Assembly: GCF_004137355.1 (NCBI RefSeq)
Contig: NZ_SDVB01000238.1
Location: 434,001 to 498,000 of the forward strand
DNA length: 64,000 nt
Direction: 5' to 3'
Origin: Ciceribacter ferrooxidans
GTDB lineage: Bacteria > Pseudomonadota > Alphaproteobacteria > Rhizobiales > Rhizobiaceae
Within the stretch, counting starts at the first letter, position 1. Each line of letters starts with the position of its first letter. Below the pieces are notes generated by a model, which did not search any database, had not been told where the DNA came from, and was given only the letters and a program-made list of their open reading frames with translations. Below, piece after piece: positions 31,406-39,333 of this stretch. The position numbers were made by a program, and so were the translations under genes.

Positions 31406-31447
31406 GCGGCTGCCGCCTTCATCCTTCGACACAACAGGAGAATTGAC

Positions 31448-31789
31448 ATGAGCATCAAGCGCATCGAACCCGGCGCCCGCATGAGCGGCGCGGTCGTCCA
31501 CGGCAACACCGTCTATCTCGCCGGTCAGGTCGGCGAGGGCGCGACCGTCACCGAACAGTCGAAGTCGGCGCTCGCCGAAGTCGACCGTCTGCTCGCCGCC
31601 GTCGGTTCGGACAAGTCGAAGATCCTGCAGACGATCATCTATCTCTCCGACATGTCGACCTTCGCCGAGATGAACGCCGTCTGGGAAGCCTGGATCGACC
31701 CGAAGAACCCGCCGGCCCGCGCCACCAGCCAGGCCGCTCTCGCGACGCCTGCCTACAAGGTCGAGTTCGTCGTCACCGCGGCGATCTGA
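31448..31789 (+). CDS. RidA/YjgF-family enamine/imine deaminase
   Basis: A 113-residue RidA-family protein that hydrolyses reactive enamines/imines. Its beginning (IKRIEPGARMSGAVVHGNTVYLAGQVGEG) and end (ARATSQAALATPAYKVEFVVTAAI) match the YjgF-like branch in which the classical catalytic Arg is in the ARA(T) stretch. It starts after AACAGGAG and ends seven bases before the convergent LysR gene. A hairpin terminator sits in the LysR 3' end. Confidence 0.9.
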   Translation: MSIKRIEPGARMSGAVVHGNTVYLAGQVGEGATVTEQSKSALAEVDRLLAAVGSDKSKILQTIIYLSDMSTFAEMNAVWEAWIDPKNPPARATSQAALATPAYKVEFVVTAAI

Positions 31790-31795
31790 TCACCG

Positions 31796-32821
31796 TCATC
31801 TGGCGGATGAGAGGCCGGGAGAAATCCCGGCCTCTTTCGTTTTAGGGCAACCCGGCGCGATCAGGTCCCCGGTCTCTTTCGCCGCCGCGGCGGCGTGGTC
31901 AGCTTCCCGCCTCGGCGTCCACGGATCGATGTCCGCGCCGCCGCCGAGGCGCTCGACGAGGAAGTCGATGAAGAGCCGCGTGCGGGCCGGCAGAAGCTCG
32001 CGGTGCGGAAAAAGTACGTGGATGTGGAGCGCGCCGGCGTCGTAGCCGTCGAGCAGCGGCACGAGATCGCCGTTCGCCAGCGCCTCACCGCAGACGAAGC
32101 TCGGCAGGAGCCCGATGCCGGCACCGGCGAGTGCCGCCTGCAGGAGCGCCTCGGCGCTGGTCGACAGCATCCGCGGTGAAATCCGCACCTGTTCCTCCCT
32201 TCCGTCACGCGCAAGGCTCCAGGTGGTCCAGGGCTGCGGCACGGCGAAGGTGAGGCAGGCGTGATCGGCGAGCGCGGCGGGTGTCTGCGGCCGGCCGTTT
32301 CGCTCCAGGTAGGCGGGGCTCGCCACCAGATGGAAGCGCGAGAGCGCGATGCGCCGGCCGATCAGGCTGGTGTCGAGGCTGCGGGCGATGCGGATCGCCA
32401 CGTCGAAGCCCTCCTGGACGATGTCGACCGACCGGTTCGAGAGGTCGAGAACGAGGTCGATGTCGGGATGCCGCTCCAGAAACGAGGCGAGGATGACGGG
32501 CAGATGCCGGTTGCCGAATTCCGTCGGCGCGGTGATGCGGAGCGTCCCCTGCGGGCGGGCGCTGTCGGCGCCGGCCTCCGCCTCCGCCGCCTCGATCTCG
32601 CGCAGAACGCGGGTGCAGCGCTCGTAATAGAGCGCGCCGGCCTCCGTTACCCGCACCTGCCGCGTGGTGCGGTTGAGGAGCCGCGCGTCCGTGCGCTTCT
32701 CGAGGTGGCCGAGATGCTTGCTCACCATCGCCGGCGAGAGGTCGAGACTGCGGGCGGCGGCGGCAAGCCCACCGAGTTCGACCACGCGCACGAAGACCTG
32801 CATGCTTTCGAGCGTATCCAT
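31796..32821 (-). CDS. LysR-family transcriptional regulator
   Basis: A 341-residue regulator with an N-terminal winged helix-turn-helix (MQVFVRVVELGGLAAAARSLDLSPAMVSKHLGHLEKR-like) and a type-2 periplasmic-binding-fold effector domain. The start MDTLESM (32821) was preferred; ATG 32836 is also in frame. The C-terminus runs about 40 residues past the usual family end, through a terminator hairpin shared with ridA, so the tail may be a recent read-through extension. It is divergent from two small monooxygenase-like genes that it probably controls. Confidence 0.9.
   Translation of the reverse strand: MDTLESMQVFVRVVELGGLAAAARSLDLSPAMVSKHLGHLEKRTDARLLNRTTRQVRVTEAGALYYERCTRVLREIEAAEAEAGADSARPQGTLRITAPTEFGNRHLPVILASFLERHPDIDLVLDLSNRSVDIVQEGFDVAIRIARSLDTSLIGRRIALSRFHLVASPAYLERNGRPQTPAALADHACLTFAVPQPWTTWSLARDGREEQVRISPRMLSTSAEALLQAALAGAGIGLLPSFVCGEALANGDLVPLLDGYDAGALHIHVLFPHRELLPARTRLFIDFLVERLGGGADIDPWTPRREADHAAAAAKETGDLIAPGCPKTKEAGISPGLSSAR
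31811..31838. terminator. Terminator of ridA lying inside the LysR 3' coding end
   Basis: GAGGCCGGGA-GAAA-TCCCGGCCTC is a perfect 10-bp stem with a GNRA-like loop, followed on the plus strand by CTTTCGTTTT. It ends the ridA message. On the minus strand it is translated as part of the LysR tail (KEAGISPGLSS). Confidence 0.75.
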
Positions 32822-32933
32822 CGGGCCGTCATTCACTCCTGGTTACGGGACCGTTCATCGGCGGCAGGCTTCTGCCCGGCCGCCGCCGGCCATAGAAGTG
32901 CGCCATTCGTCCGAAACGATCAAGGAGGCCACC

Positions 32934-33236
32934 ATGGCGGCGCTGCTGCAAATCGATTTTCCGTTCGAAGGCCCGTGGGGCGATGCGATGACGGAGGCCC
33001 TTTCCGGGCTCGCCGCCGATATCGCCTCAGAGGAGGGCCTCCTCTGGAAGATCTGGACCGAGAACCCCGCCGAGCGCCGTGCCGGCGGCATCTATCTCTT
33101 CACCGACGCCGAAAACGCCGCACGCTACGCGGAGAAGCACGGCGCGCGGCTGAAGGGTTTCGGCATCGACGAAATCGCCTGCCGGTCCTTCGCGGTCAAT
33201 CCGGGGCTTTCGGCCATCACCCGCGCCACGCTCTGA
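32934..33236 (+). CDS. YdhR-like small monooxygenase-family protein
   Basis: A 100-residue protein beginning MAALLQIDFPFEGPWGDAM, with EEGLLWKIWTENPAERRAGGIYLF and a C-terminal FAVNPGLSAITR. These match the YdhR-type dimeric alpha+beta-barrel family (putative monooxygenases). The start has a strong AAGGAGG at 32922-32928. It is divergent from the LysR gene and followed after 11 bp by another ferredoxin-like-fold protein. Confidence 0.85.
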   Translation: MAALLQIDFPFEGPWGDAMTEALSGLAADIASEEGLLWKIWTENPAERRAGGIYLFTDAENAARYAEKHGARLKGFGIDEIACRSFAVNPGLSAITRATL

Positions 33237-33247
33237 GGACATTCGTC

Positions 33248-33529
33248 ATGTTCACCAGCCTTGCCGAGGTCAGGATCGGCGAACTCGCCCGTTTCCTCTC
33301 CGTCTTCGCCACCGCCGGCGCCGCCATGCGTCGCAAGCACGGCAGCACCGGCGCCCGCGTCTTTGCCGCCGGCGAGGGCCGGGTCTTCGTGCTGATCGAC
33401 TGGCCGAGCGAGGAAGCCTTCCTCGCCTTCCGCGCCGACCCGGAGGTGCCGGCGACGATGGCCTCCGGCGGCACGCTCGCCCCGCCGAGTTTCACCGCCC
33501 TCGAGTTCGTCGCAAGCTTCCCCGCCTGA
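33248..33529 (+). CDS. Small antibiotic-biosynthesis-monooxygenase-like protein
   Basis: A 93-residue protein starting MFTSLAEVRIGELARFLSVFATAG. The layout (N-terminal strand, helix, GARVFAAGEGRVFVLIDWPSEEAFLAFRADPEVPATM) looks like the ABM/dimeric alpha-beta barrel fold. It probably forms an operon with the preceding YdhR-like gene, 11 bp upstream. No catalytic prediction is justified. Confidence 0.75.
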   Translation: MFTSLAEVRIGELARFLSVFATAGAAMRRKHGSTGARVFAAGEGRVFVLIDWPSEEAFLAFRADPEVPATMASGGTLAPPSFTALEFVASFPA

Positions 33530-33749
33530 GCGGGCCAGCTCGGCGCCAGCCATGCGGATCGCCCCCAACCCTCCGGCATGGTCGCCGCCGCGCGCCCGGT
33601 GCATTCCTGCGCCGGGCGCCTTCGCTCCCGATGCGCGACCTTCCGCCGCGTTGTCCGGCGACGTCGCTGCTTGCCGGCGAGGCCGGATGGTGGAACAATC
33701 CCCGGCGACTGGACGTTTCGCAATCCCTTGAAGACAAAGAGGAGCGACC

Positions 33750-34076
33750 ATGGCCGACAATCCGATCCAGGAACAGATGCGCGAACTTCAGGCCCAGATC
33801 CGGGAACTCCGGGAAACGCTCGGGCTCCAGGGCGAGCGCGCCGCAGGACAGCTGCGCCAGCGCGCCACGGCGGCTCTCGAAGGGGCGAGCCGCACGGCGG
33901 GCGATGCGGCGCAATACGCCCGCAATGAAGCGGCGACCGTCGCCGGCGTGGTGCGCGAGCATCCCGCGGCAACTTCGACGGCGCTCCTGATGGCCGGCCT
34001 CATCGGCGGTCTGGTGGGCTATTTCATCGCCACCTCGTCAGAGGCGCACCAGCGCTCGCATTACCGCTGGTACTGA
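33750..34076 (+). CDS. DUF883 / ElaB-YqjD-like inner-membrane protein
   Basis: A 108-residue protein with an amphipathic, charged helical N-terminal two-thirds and one C-terminal membrane helix (ATSTALLMAGLIGGLVGYFIA) ending SSEAHQRSHYRWY. The relatives YqjD/ElaB anchor ribosomes to the membrane in stationary phase; whether that holds here is unknown. AGGAG precedes the start. The 220-bp gap upstream holds no other gene I can support. Confidence 0.85.
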   Translation: MADNPIQEQMRELQAQIRELRETLGLQGERAAGQLRQRATAALEGASRTAGDAAQYARNEAATVAGVVREHPAATSTALLMAGLIGGLVGYFIATSSEAHQRSHYRWY

Positions 34077-34208
34077 AGAGACGGCCGGGGAGACGAAGGG
34101 CGGGGCGATCTTTCGCCCGCCCGTCTTCGTGCGCTGGTCTCTTGTCATCGCACCGTCACATCCGCATCCTAAGAGCGCCCCTCCGCCAATATTGACCGCA
34201 GGCGTCTC

Positions 34209-35078
34209 GTGACCTCTTCCGCTCCCCGTCTCCGTTTCGGCATCATCGCCGATCCGCAATATGCCGCCGCCGAGCCCGATCTCCGGCTAGACCGCTATTT
34301 CACCAAAAGCCTCGACAAGCTTGCTGAGGCGGTCCGCCGGTTCAACGCCGAGGAGCTCGACTTCGTGCTGACCCTCGGTGACGTGATCGACCGCGGTTTC
34401 GAGAACTTCGACGCCGTGCTCTCCGTCTATGCGGGGCTCCGCCACGAATGCCTGTTCCTGCCCGGCAACCATGATTTCATTGTCGAGGAGGCGCGGCTCG
34501 GCGAGGTGCATCGAAGGCTCGGCATGGCCGCCCCCTATTACGACCTCGTGCGCAACGGCTGCCGCATCGTCGTCATCGAGGGGAGCGACATCTCGCTCTT
34601 CGCGCCGCCGGCCGCCGATCCCCGCCGCGCCGCCGCCGAAGAGATGCTTGCAACGCTGCGGCGGGCGGGAGCCGCCAATGCCCAGATATGGAACGGCGGT
34701 GTCGGCGAAGCCCAGCTCGCCTGGCTTTCCGGGCGGCTGGCGCTCGCGGAAGAAGCCGGCGAGACGGTGATCGTCATGGGCCACTATCCGCTCTTCCCGC
34801 ACAACGAGCACAATCTCTGGAACGCCGAGGCGGTGGCCGGCCTGCTCGTCCGTTCGCCGGCAGTCGCCGCCTATTTCTGCGGTCACAACCACGCCGGCAA
34901 TTACGGCGAACTCGGCGGCACCCATTTCGTCAATTTCCGCGGCATGGTCGATACCGAGCGGGAGAACGCGTTCGCCCTCGTCGAGGTCTTCGACGACCGC
35001 ATCGACATCACCGGCTTCGGCCGCGAGCCGAGCCGGAGCCTCGGGCTCCCCGTGACCGCGCGGCGCGGCTGGCCCTAA
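34209..35078 (+). CDS. Calcineurin-like metallophosphoesterase
   Basis: A 289-residue phosphoesterase with the dimetal motifs in order: RFGIIADPQY (D-x-Q variant of D-x-H), TLGDVIDRGF (GDxxDRG), FLPGNHDF (GNHD), MGHYPLFPHNEH and CGHNHAGNYG. This matches the ADP-ribose/CDP-alcohol diphosphatase (ADPRM-like) subgroup, where DPQ replaces DxH. It ends in a 4-bp overlap with the convergent WYL regulator. Confidence 0.92.
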   Translation: MTSSAPRLRFGIIADPQYAAAEPDLRLDRYFTKSLDKLAEAVRRFNAEELDFVLTLGDVIDRGFENFDAVLSVYAGLRHECLFLPGNHDFIVEEARLGEVHRRLGMAAPYYDLVRNGCRIVVIEGSDISLFAPPAADPRRAAAEEMLATLRRAGAANAQIWNGGVGEAQLAWLSGRLALAEEAGETVIVMGHYPLFPHNEHNLWNAEAVAGLLVRSPAVAAYFCGHNHAGNYGELGGTHFVNFRGMVDTERENAFALVEVFDDRIDITGFGREPSRSLGLPVTARRGWP

Positions 35079-35776
35079 CCGTTGACGGCCGCGTCCTCCG
35101 CCCGCCAGCCGTTTACCCAGAGCGCCCGCAGCCGGTCGCCTTCGCCCTTGAAGAATCCGTCCGCCTCGGCGCAATGCTCGATCCGGTCGGCGCGGAAGCT
35201 GCGCAGCGCCTGCCGCAGCTCGCACCACGCGACGATGGTCGCGGTCTGCGAATAGTAGATGAGCGCGATCGGCCGGATGATGCGCTCGCTCGCCCGTCCG
35301 AGCTCGTCGCGATAGTCGATCTCGAGCTTGCGCTCGTCGCGGATCGCCCGTCTAAGGAGCGCCAGGTCGACGCCGGCAGGCGAGGGGGCGGATGCGCCCC
35401 AGGCGTAGAGCGCCTTCGTTTCCAGCGTGCGGCGGAGCGGCGGCGGCACAGCACCGGCGATCTTTTGGTTGACCCGTTTCGCTGCCCGTTTCAGCCCTTC
35501 GTCGCCGGTGCGTTCGAGGAGTGCGAGCGCCAGCACGACTGCCTCGGTTTCCTCGATGGTGAACATCAGTGGCGGCAGGTCGAAGCCGGGACGCAGGATA
35601 TAGCCGAGCCCGCGCTCGCCCTCGATCGGCACCCGCATCGCCTGAAGGGCGGCGATATCGCGGTAGATCGAGCGCTCCGTCACTTCGAGCGCCTCGGCGA
35701 TCGTCCGCGCCGTCACCGCCTTTCGCGCCGTGCGCAGGATCTGGATGATCTCGAAGAGCCGCGAGGCCTTGCGCAT
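35075..35776 (-). CDS. WYL-domain helix-turn-helix regulator (YafY type)
   Basis: A 233-residue regulator with an N-terminal HTH_11 (RKAVTARTIAEALEVTERSIYRDIAALQ) and a C-terminal WYL-type ligand domain (RKLEIDYRDELGRASERIIRPIALIYYSQTATIVAWCELR). It lies divergent from a LysE exporter, and an inverted repeat between the two suggests it autoregulates and controls that exporter. Confidence 0.9.
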   Translation of the reverse strand: MRKASRLFEIIQILRTARKAVTARTIAEALEVTERSIYRDIAALQAMRVPIEGERGLGYILRPGFDLPPLMFTIEETEAVVLALALLERTGDEGLKRAAKRVNQKIAGAVPPPLRRTLETKALYAWGASAPSPAGVDLALLRRAIRDERKLEIDYRDELGRASERIIRPIALIYYSQTATIVAWCELRQALRSFRADRIEHCAEADGFFKGEGDRLRALWVNGWRAEDAAVNG

Positions 35777-35802
35777 TTTGTGATCCTCCCCGAGAGGGTC
35801 TC

Positions 35803-35820
35803 CTGACAGGACGCTGTCAG
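35803..35820. promoter_or_regulatory. Operator candidate for the WYL regulator
   Basis: CTGACAG-GACG-CTGTCAG, a perfect 7+4+7 inverted repeat, 27 bp upstream of the regulator start and 87 bp upstream of the LysE-family gene. CTGACAG/CTGTCAG palindromes in front of YafY-type genes are a pattern I associate with this group; treat that as inference. Confidence 0.55.
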
Positions 35821-35906
35821 TTGCTCCTCGCTAGATTTCCGATCAACAGGCTGATTTTTCGTCCGAAACCACGACGCAGCCGATCCGCTCTCGCAAGGAT
35901 ACTGAC

Positions 35907-36536
35907 ATGACTTACACGGAAAATCTCTGGCTTTTCTTCCTCCTGATCCTCGGAATCATCATCGTGCCGGGCATGGACATGATCTATGTGCTCGCCAGTT
36001 CGCTTTCTGGCGGCCGCCGACAGGGGCTGACGGCGACCGGCGGCATGATGACCGGCGGGGCGGTGCACACGCTCTACGGCACGCTCGGCACCGGCTTTCT
36101 CGTCGCCTTCGCGCCGCGCTTCTTCCTGCCGCTTCTCGTCCTCGGCGCCGCCTATATGATCTGGGTCGGGTTTTCGCTCGTCCGCAGCTCCATCACCGTC
36201 TCCTCGGTCGAAGGGGTCGGACGGCGGAGCGGCTGGACGACCTTCCGGCAGGCGGTGACGACCTGCCTTTTGAACCCCAAGGCCTATATTTTCGTGCTTG
36301 CCGTCTATCCGCAGTTCCTCAAACCCGTCTACGGGCCGATCTGGCTGCAGGGGCTCGTCTTCGGCGTCATGACGGTCCTGATCCAGGGCCTCGTCTACGG
36401 CGCGGTGGCGCTTGCCGGAGACCGCGCCCGCAGCCTTCTCACCAACAGCCCGGCGATCACCGTCTGGATCGGCCGCGGCGCCGGCGCGCTTCTCATCACC
36501 GCCGCCGCCGTCACGCTGTGGGAGAGCCTGCGGTGA
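35907..36536 (+). CDS. LysE-family translocator
   Basis: A 209-residue inner-membrane exporter with about six hydrophobic segments. The N-terminus (LWLFFLLILGIIIVPGMDMIYVLASSLSGGRRQGL) carries the LysE/RhtB signature P-G-x(n)-G-R-x-G. Such proteins export amino acids or related metabolites. It is divergent from a WYL regulator. Confidence 0.9.
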   Translation: MTYTENLWLFFLLILGIIIVPGMDMIYVLASSLSGGRRQGLTATGGMMTGGAVHTLYGTLGTGFLVAFAPRFFLPLLVLGAAYMIWVGFSLVRSSITVSSVEGVGRRSGWTTFRQAVTTCLLNPKAYIFVLAVYPQFLKPVYGPIWLQGLVFGVMTVLIQGLVYGAVALAGDRARSLLTNSPAITVWIGRGAGALLITAAAVTLWESLR

Positions 36537-36576
36537 GGCGGAGATTGCCGGCCGAGGTTGTTGGAACGCTCAACCT

Positions 36577-36693
36577 CCTCCGTCACCCCGGACTTGATCC
36601 GGGGTCTAGCCGCGGCGCGTCCGCGCCGCGAGGGACTCCTCTCGCGATCAAGGACTTGATCGCGCTGGATGCCGGATCAAGTCCGGCATGACG
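36577..36693. repeat. REP-like mosaic element (family 2), copy 1
   Basis: This 369-bp gap between lysE and the cytochrome gene (36537-36905) contains no gene but holds a mosaic of palindromes: CCCCGGA-CTTGA-TCCGGGG at 36586-36604, GCGATCAAG-GA-CTTGATCGC around 36643-36662 and GCCGGA-TCAAG-TCCGGC at 36671-36687, bounded by CGTCA and TGACG. The minus-strand reading of 36640-36693 matches the element at 52.69-52.75 kb almost base for base. Confidence 0.8.
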
Positions 36694-36905
36694 GCGGTTT
36701 TGCGGTTGCGCCGCCGATCGCCGGCCGTCTTGATCACCGTTTTCCGGCAGCTCCGACAGGTATCGACTTCGTGAACAGGATCAAGGATTTGCCGCCCGCA
36801 CCCGGCATCACCGGATTGTGACTTCATTCCGCCGCGAACATCCGGCAATCATCGGGCGTTGGTGTCAACGCCGGCGCGGCCGGTCATTGAACGGGAGTAT
36901 TTTCT

Positions 36906-37349
36906 ATGAAGCTGAGATTTGTCGTGGCAGCGGCCGTCGCCGCCGGTTTGGGAATGGGCACGGCTTTCGCCGCCGGAGAACCTCAGGTCGTGCGTCAGGA
37001 AATGATGGAGAAGGTCGGCGACGCGATGGGCGCCATCGGCGCAATCGTCAAGGGCAAGGCGCCCTTCGATGCCGCGGTGGTGAAGGGCTCGCTGACCACG
37101 ATGAAGGAAGTCGCCTCGACCTTCCCGGAAAATTTCCCCGCCGGCTCCGAGACGGGCTTCAAGACAGAAGCGAGCCCGAAGATCTGGGAAAACACGGATG
37201 ACTTCAAGGCCAAGGCGGCCAATCTTGTGAAGGTCGCCGATGCGCAGCTCGCCGCTCTTCCGACCGACCAGGCGAGCACCGGCGCGACCATGAAGGCGCT
37301 CGGCGAGGCTTGCAGCGCCTGTCATGAGACGTACCGGCTGAAGAAGTAA
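36906..37349 (+). CDS. Cytochrome c' family (class II c-type) protein
   Basis: A 147-residue periplasmic protein: signal peptide (LRFVVAAAVAAGLGMGTAFAA), four-helix-bundle-like body and the heme motif CSACHETYR only nine residues from the C-terminus, exactly as in cytochromes c'. Family members bind NO and other small ligands at a five-coordinate heme. AACGGGAG precedes the start. The diheme cytochrome that follows is separated by 95 bp and may be co-transcribed. Confidence 0.92.
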   Translation: MKLRFVVAAAVAAGLGMGTAFAAGEPQVVRQEMMEKVGDAMGAIGAIVKGKAPFDAAVVKGSLTTMKEVASTFPENFPAGSETGFKTEASPKIWENTDDFKAKAANLVKVADAQLAALPTDQASTGATMKALGEACSACHETYRLKK

Positions 37350-37444
37350 TCGCGCGGGCGAGACGCGACGAAGCGGGTTCCGGCCGAAGGCGGCCGGGCC
37401 CCTTTCGGCATATCGCATTCGTCCTGCGTGCTTTCGGAGGTGTC

Positions 37445-38362
37445 ATGGCACGGAAAACCCTGAAGGCGCTCGGCGCCCTCGTCGTCCTCGGGATCGCCGG
37501 CGGCGCCGGTTTTCTCTTCGTCACCGCGCCGGCCCCGCAGGCGGCTTCCGTATGGGCGGATCTCGGTGCGCCCGACCTCGAAAACGGCCGGCGCATCTTT
37601 TTTGCCGGCGGCTGCACGAGCTGCCATGCGGCGAAGGGTGCGGCGGGCGACGATCGCCTGGTGCTCTCCGGCGGAGCGCCGCTCCAAAGCCCCTTCGGCA
37701 CCTTCTATGCGCCGAACATTTCGAGCGACGCGGCGGCCGGTATCGGCTCCTGGACACTCGCCGAGTTCGGCAATGCGATGACCCGCGGCGTCGGCCGCGA
37801 TGGCGAACATCTCTATCCGGCCTTCCCCTACGGCTCCTATGCGCGGATGACGCCGAAGGACGTCAACGACCTCTTCGGCTTCCTGAAGACGCTGCCGGCG
37901 AGCGACAAGACGGCGCCGGACCACGCGCTCTCCTTCCCCTTCAACCAGCGCCTACTGCTCGGCGGCTGGAAGTTCCTCTATTTCTCCACCGGCCCGCGCG
38001 TCGAACTCGCCGATGCCTCCGATGTGGCGAAGCGCGGCCAGTATCTCGTCGAAGGGCCGGGCCATTGCGGCGAATGCCACACCCCGCGCGACGGCTTCGG
38101 CGGCTTCAAGGCCCGGCTGTGGCTCGCCGGCGGGCCGAACCCGGAAGGCAAGGGCACGATCCCGAACATCACCCCCGGCTCGAAGACCATGGGTTCCTGG
38201 ACCGAGGACGACATCGCCACCTATCTCGAAACCGGTTTCACCCCCGATTTCGACAGTGTCGGCGGTGCGATGGTCGAGGTCCAGAAGAACATGGCCGAGC
38301 TGCCGGCCGAGGACCGCGCGGCGATCGCCGCCTACCTGAGGGCCGTCCCCGCGGTGGAATAG
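37445..38362 (+). CDS. Membrane-anchored diheme cytochrome c
   Basis: A 305-residue cytochrome c with an N-terminal anchor (LGALVVLGIAGGAGFLFVTA) and two heme-binding motifs: GGCTSCHAAKG (about residues 57-62) and HCGECHTPRD (about 216-221). The domain layout is that of the cytochrome subunit of alcohol/aldehyde/gluconate dehydrogenases (FdhC/AdhB-like), but no dehydrogenase partner is adjacent. It would pass electrons from a periplasmic enzyme to the respiratory chain. Confidence 0.92.
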   Translation: MARKTLKALGALVVLGIAGGAGFLFVTAPAPQAASVWADLGAPDLENGRRIFFAGGCTSCHAAKGAAGDDRLVLSGGAPLQSPFGTFYAPNISSDAAAGIGSWTLAEFGNAMTRGVGRDGEHLYPAFPYGSYARMTPKDVNDLFGFLKTLPASDKTAPDHALSFPFNQRLLLGGWKFLYFSTGPRVELADASDVAKRGQYLVEGPGHCGECHTPRDGFGGFKARLWLAGGPNPEGKGTIPNITPGSKTMGSWTEDDIATYLETGFTPDFDSVGGAMVEVQKNMAELPAEDRAAIAAYLRAVPAVE

Positions 38363-38414
38363 GGCTGAGCGTCATATTGCTTGCAAAATGTGCTAGCATC
38401 CTCCATATTGAGGC

Positions 38415-38669
38415 ATGAACGGTCGGCATCGAAAGACATTGCTGGCGATTTTCAGGGAGCCGGTGTCCGGCTCCATCGTATGGTCCGATGTCGAAAGTCT
38501 GCTGATCGCGATCGGTTGCACCCTGGTGGAAGGAAGCGGCTCGCGCGTTCGTTTCGAAAAGGACGGGCTGCTGGCCCTCTTCCATCGGCCGCACCCGGAG
38601 AAGGAAGCCAAACGTTATCAGGTCCGTGATGCGCGACGCTTTCTGGAAATGCTGGGAATTGTGCCATGA
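38415..38669 (+). CDS. hicA: HicA-family toxin
   Basis: An 84-residue putative mRNA interferase: N-terminal DNA/RNA-binding-like helix, GSGSRVRFEKDG and the catalytic-His stretch LFHRPHPEKEAKRYQV, which is typical of the rhizobial HicA branch. Its stop overlaps the start of hicB (ATGA, 38666-38669), the usual toxin-first order for HicAB. The start is in a weak context, consistent with low toxin expression. Confidence 0.88.
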   Translation: MNGRHRKTLLAIFREPVSGSIVWSDVESLLIAIGCTLVEGSGSRVRFEKDGLLALFHRPHPEKEAKRYQVRDARRFLEMLGIVP

Positions 38670-39004
38670 ACACCATGACTTACAAGGGTTTTTCGGCCCG
38701 CGTCGAATTCGATGGCGAGGACGATATTTTCGTCGGCCGCTTGGCCGGGATCGACGATGTGGTCGGCTTTCACGCCGATACAGTGGAGGGGCTGAAAGCC
38801 GCCTTCCATGAGGCCGTCAACGACTATCTGGAAACTTGCCGAAAGCTCGGGCGGGCGCCGATGAAGGCCTATTCCGGCAAGATGATGTTCCGCGTCGCAC
38901 CCGAACTGCATGCGCGTGCCGCAAGGGCTGCCGAACTTTCAGGCAAGAGCCTGAACCAGTGGGCGGAAGACGTTTTTGCCGAGGCCGTGGGCGGGAAGAT
39001 CTGA
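38666..39004 (+). CDS. hicB: HicB-family antitoxin
   Basis: A 112-residue antitoxin: N-terminal degenerate RNase H-like domain (YKGFSARVEFDGEDDIFVGRLAGIDDVVGFHADTVEGLK) and C-terminal ribbon-helix-helix (MFRVAPELHARAARAAELSGKSLNQWAEDVFAEA), which binds the operon promoter and autoregulates. It overlaps hicA by 4 bp. Both domains appear complete, so the pair is probably functional. Confidence 0.9.
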   Translation: MNTMTYKGFSARVEFDGEDDIFVGRLAGIDDVVGFHADTVEGLKAAFHEAVNDYLETCRKLGRAPMKAYSGKMMFRVAPELHARAARAAELSGKSLNQWAEDVFAEAVGGKI

Positions 39005-39096
39005 CCATCAGTCAGGCGGGCGCAGACGCGGAATGACCGGTGCCCCGATCACTCCGCGTCCAGCATAAGGCCCTGCGGCACCGCCCGGTGCCGCTG

Positions 39097-39333
39097 TCAC
39101 AGCCGGATGTCCCAGAGGGTGAACGTCGCCTTGCCCCGGGGGTCGTAGGCCTCTGGCAGGCCGACGTCGCGGCGCAGGCGATTCGAGAAGTGCGAGAGCT
39201 GTCCCTCGATCCTCCGGCGCCGGTGGGCTGCCGCGACCAGCGCCAGCGCGCTCCTCCAGAAACCGAATTTCCGGCAGAGTTCGTCGGCGACGACGGGCAG
39301 GGCATCAACAACCAATACGTGTTCTTTGTGCAT
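39097..39333 (-). CDS. DUF1127 (YjiS-like) small protein
   Basis: A 78-residue protein whose C-terminal half, HRRRRIEGQLSHFSNRLRRDVGLPEAY, is the arginine-rich DUF1127 motif ending in D-V/I-G-L. Short DUF1127 proteins of alphaproteobacteria act in RNA maturation and phosphate/carbon responses. The start at 39333 (MHKEHVLVV) has GGAAG upstream; an ATG at 39357 is also in frame. Confidence 0.65.
   Translation of the reverse strand: MHKEHVLVVDALPVVADELCRKFGFWRSALALVAAAHRRRRIEGQLSHFSNRLRRDVGLPEAYDPRGKATFTLWDIRL

Noticed and set aside
33530-33749. Possible small gene between the monooxygenase-like and DUF883 genes
   Set aside because: Only short Arg/Pro-rich frames exist, without ribosome-binding sites or family-like sequence.
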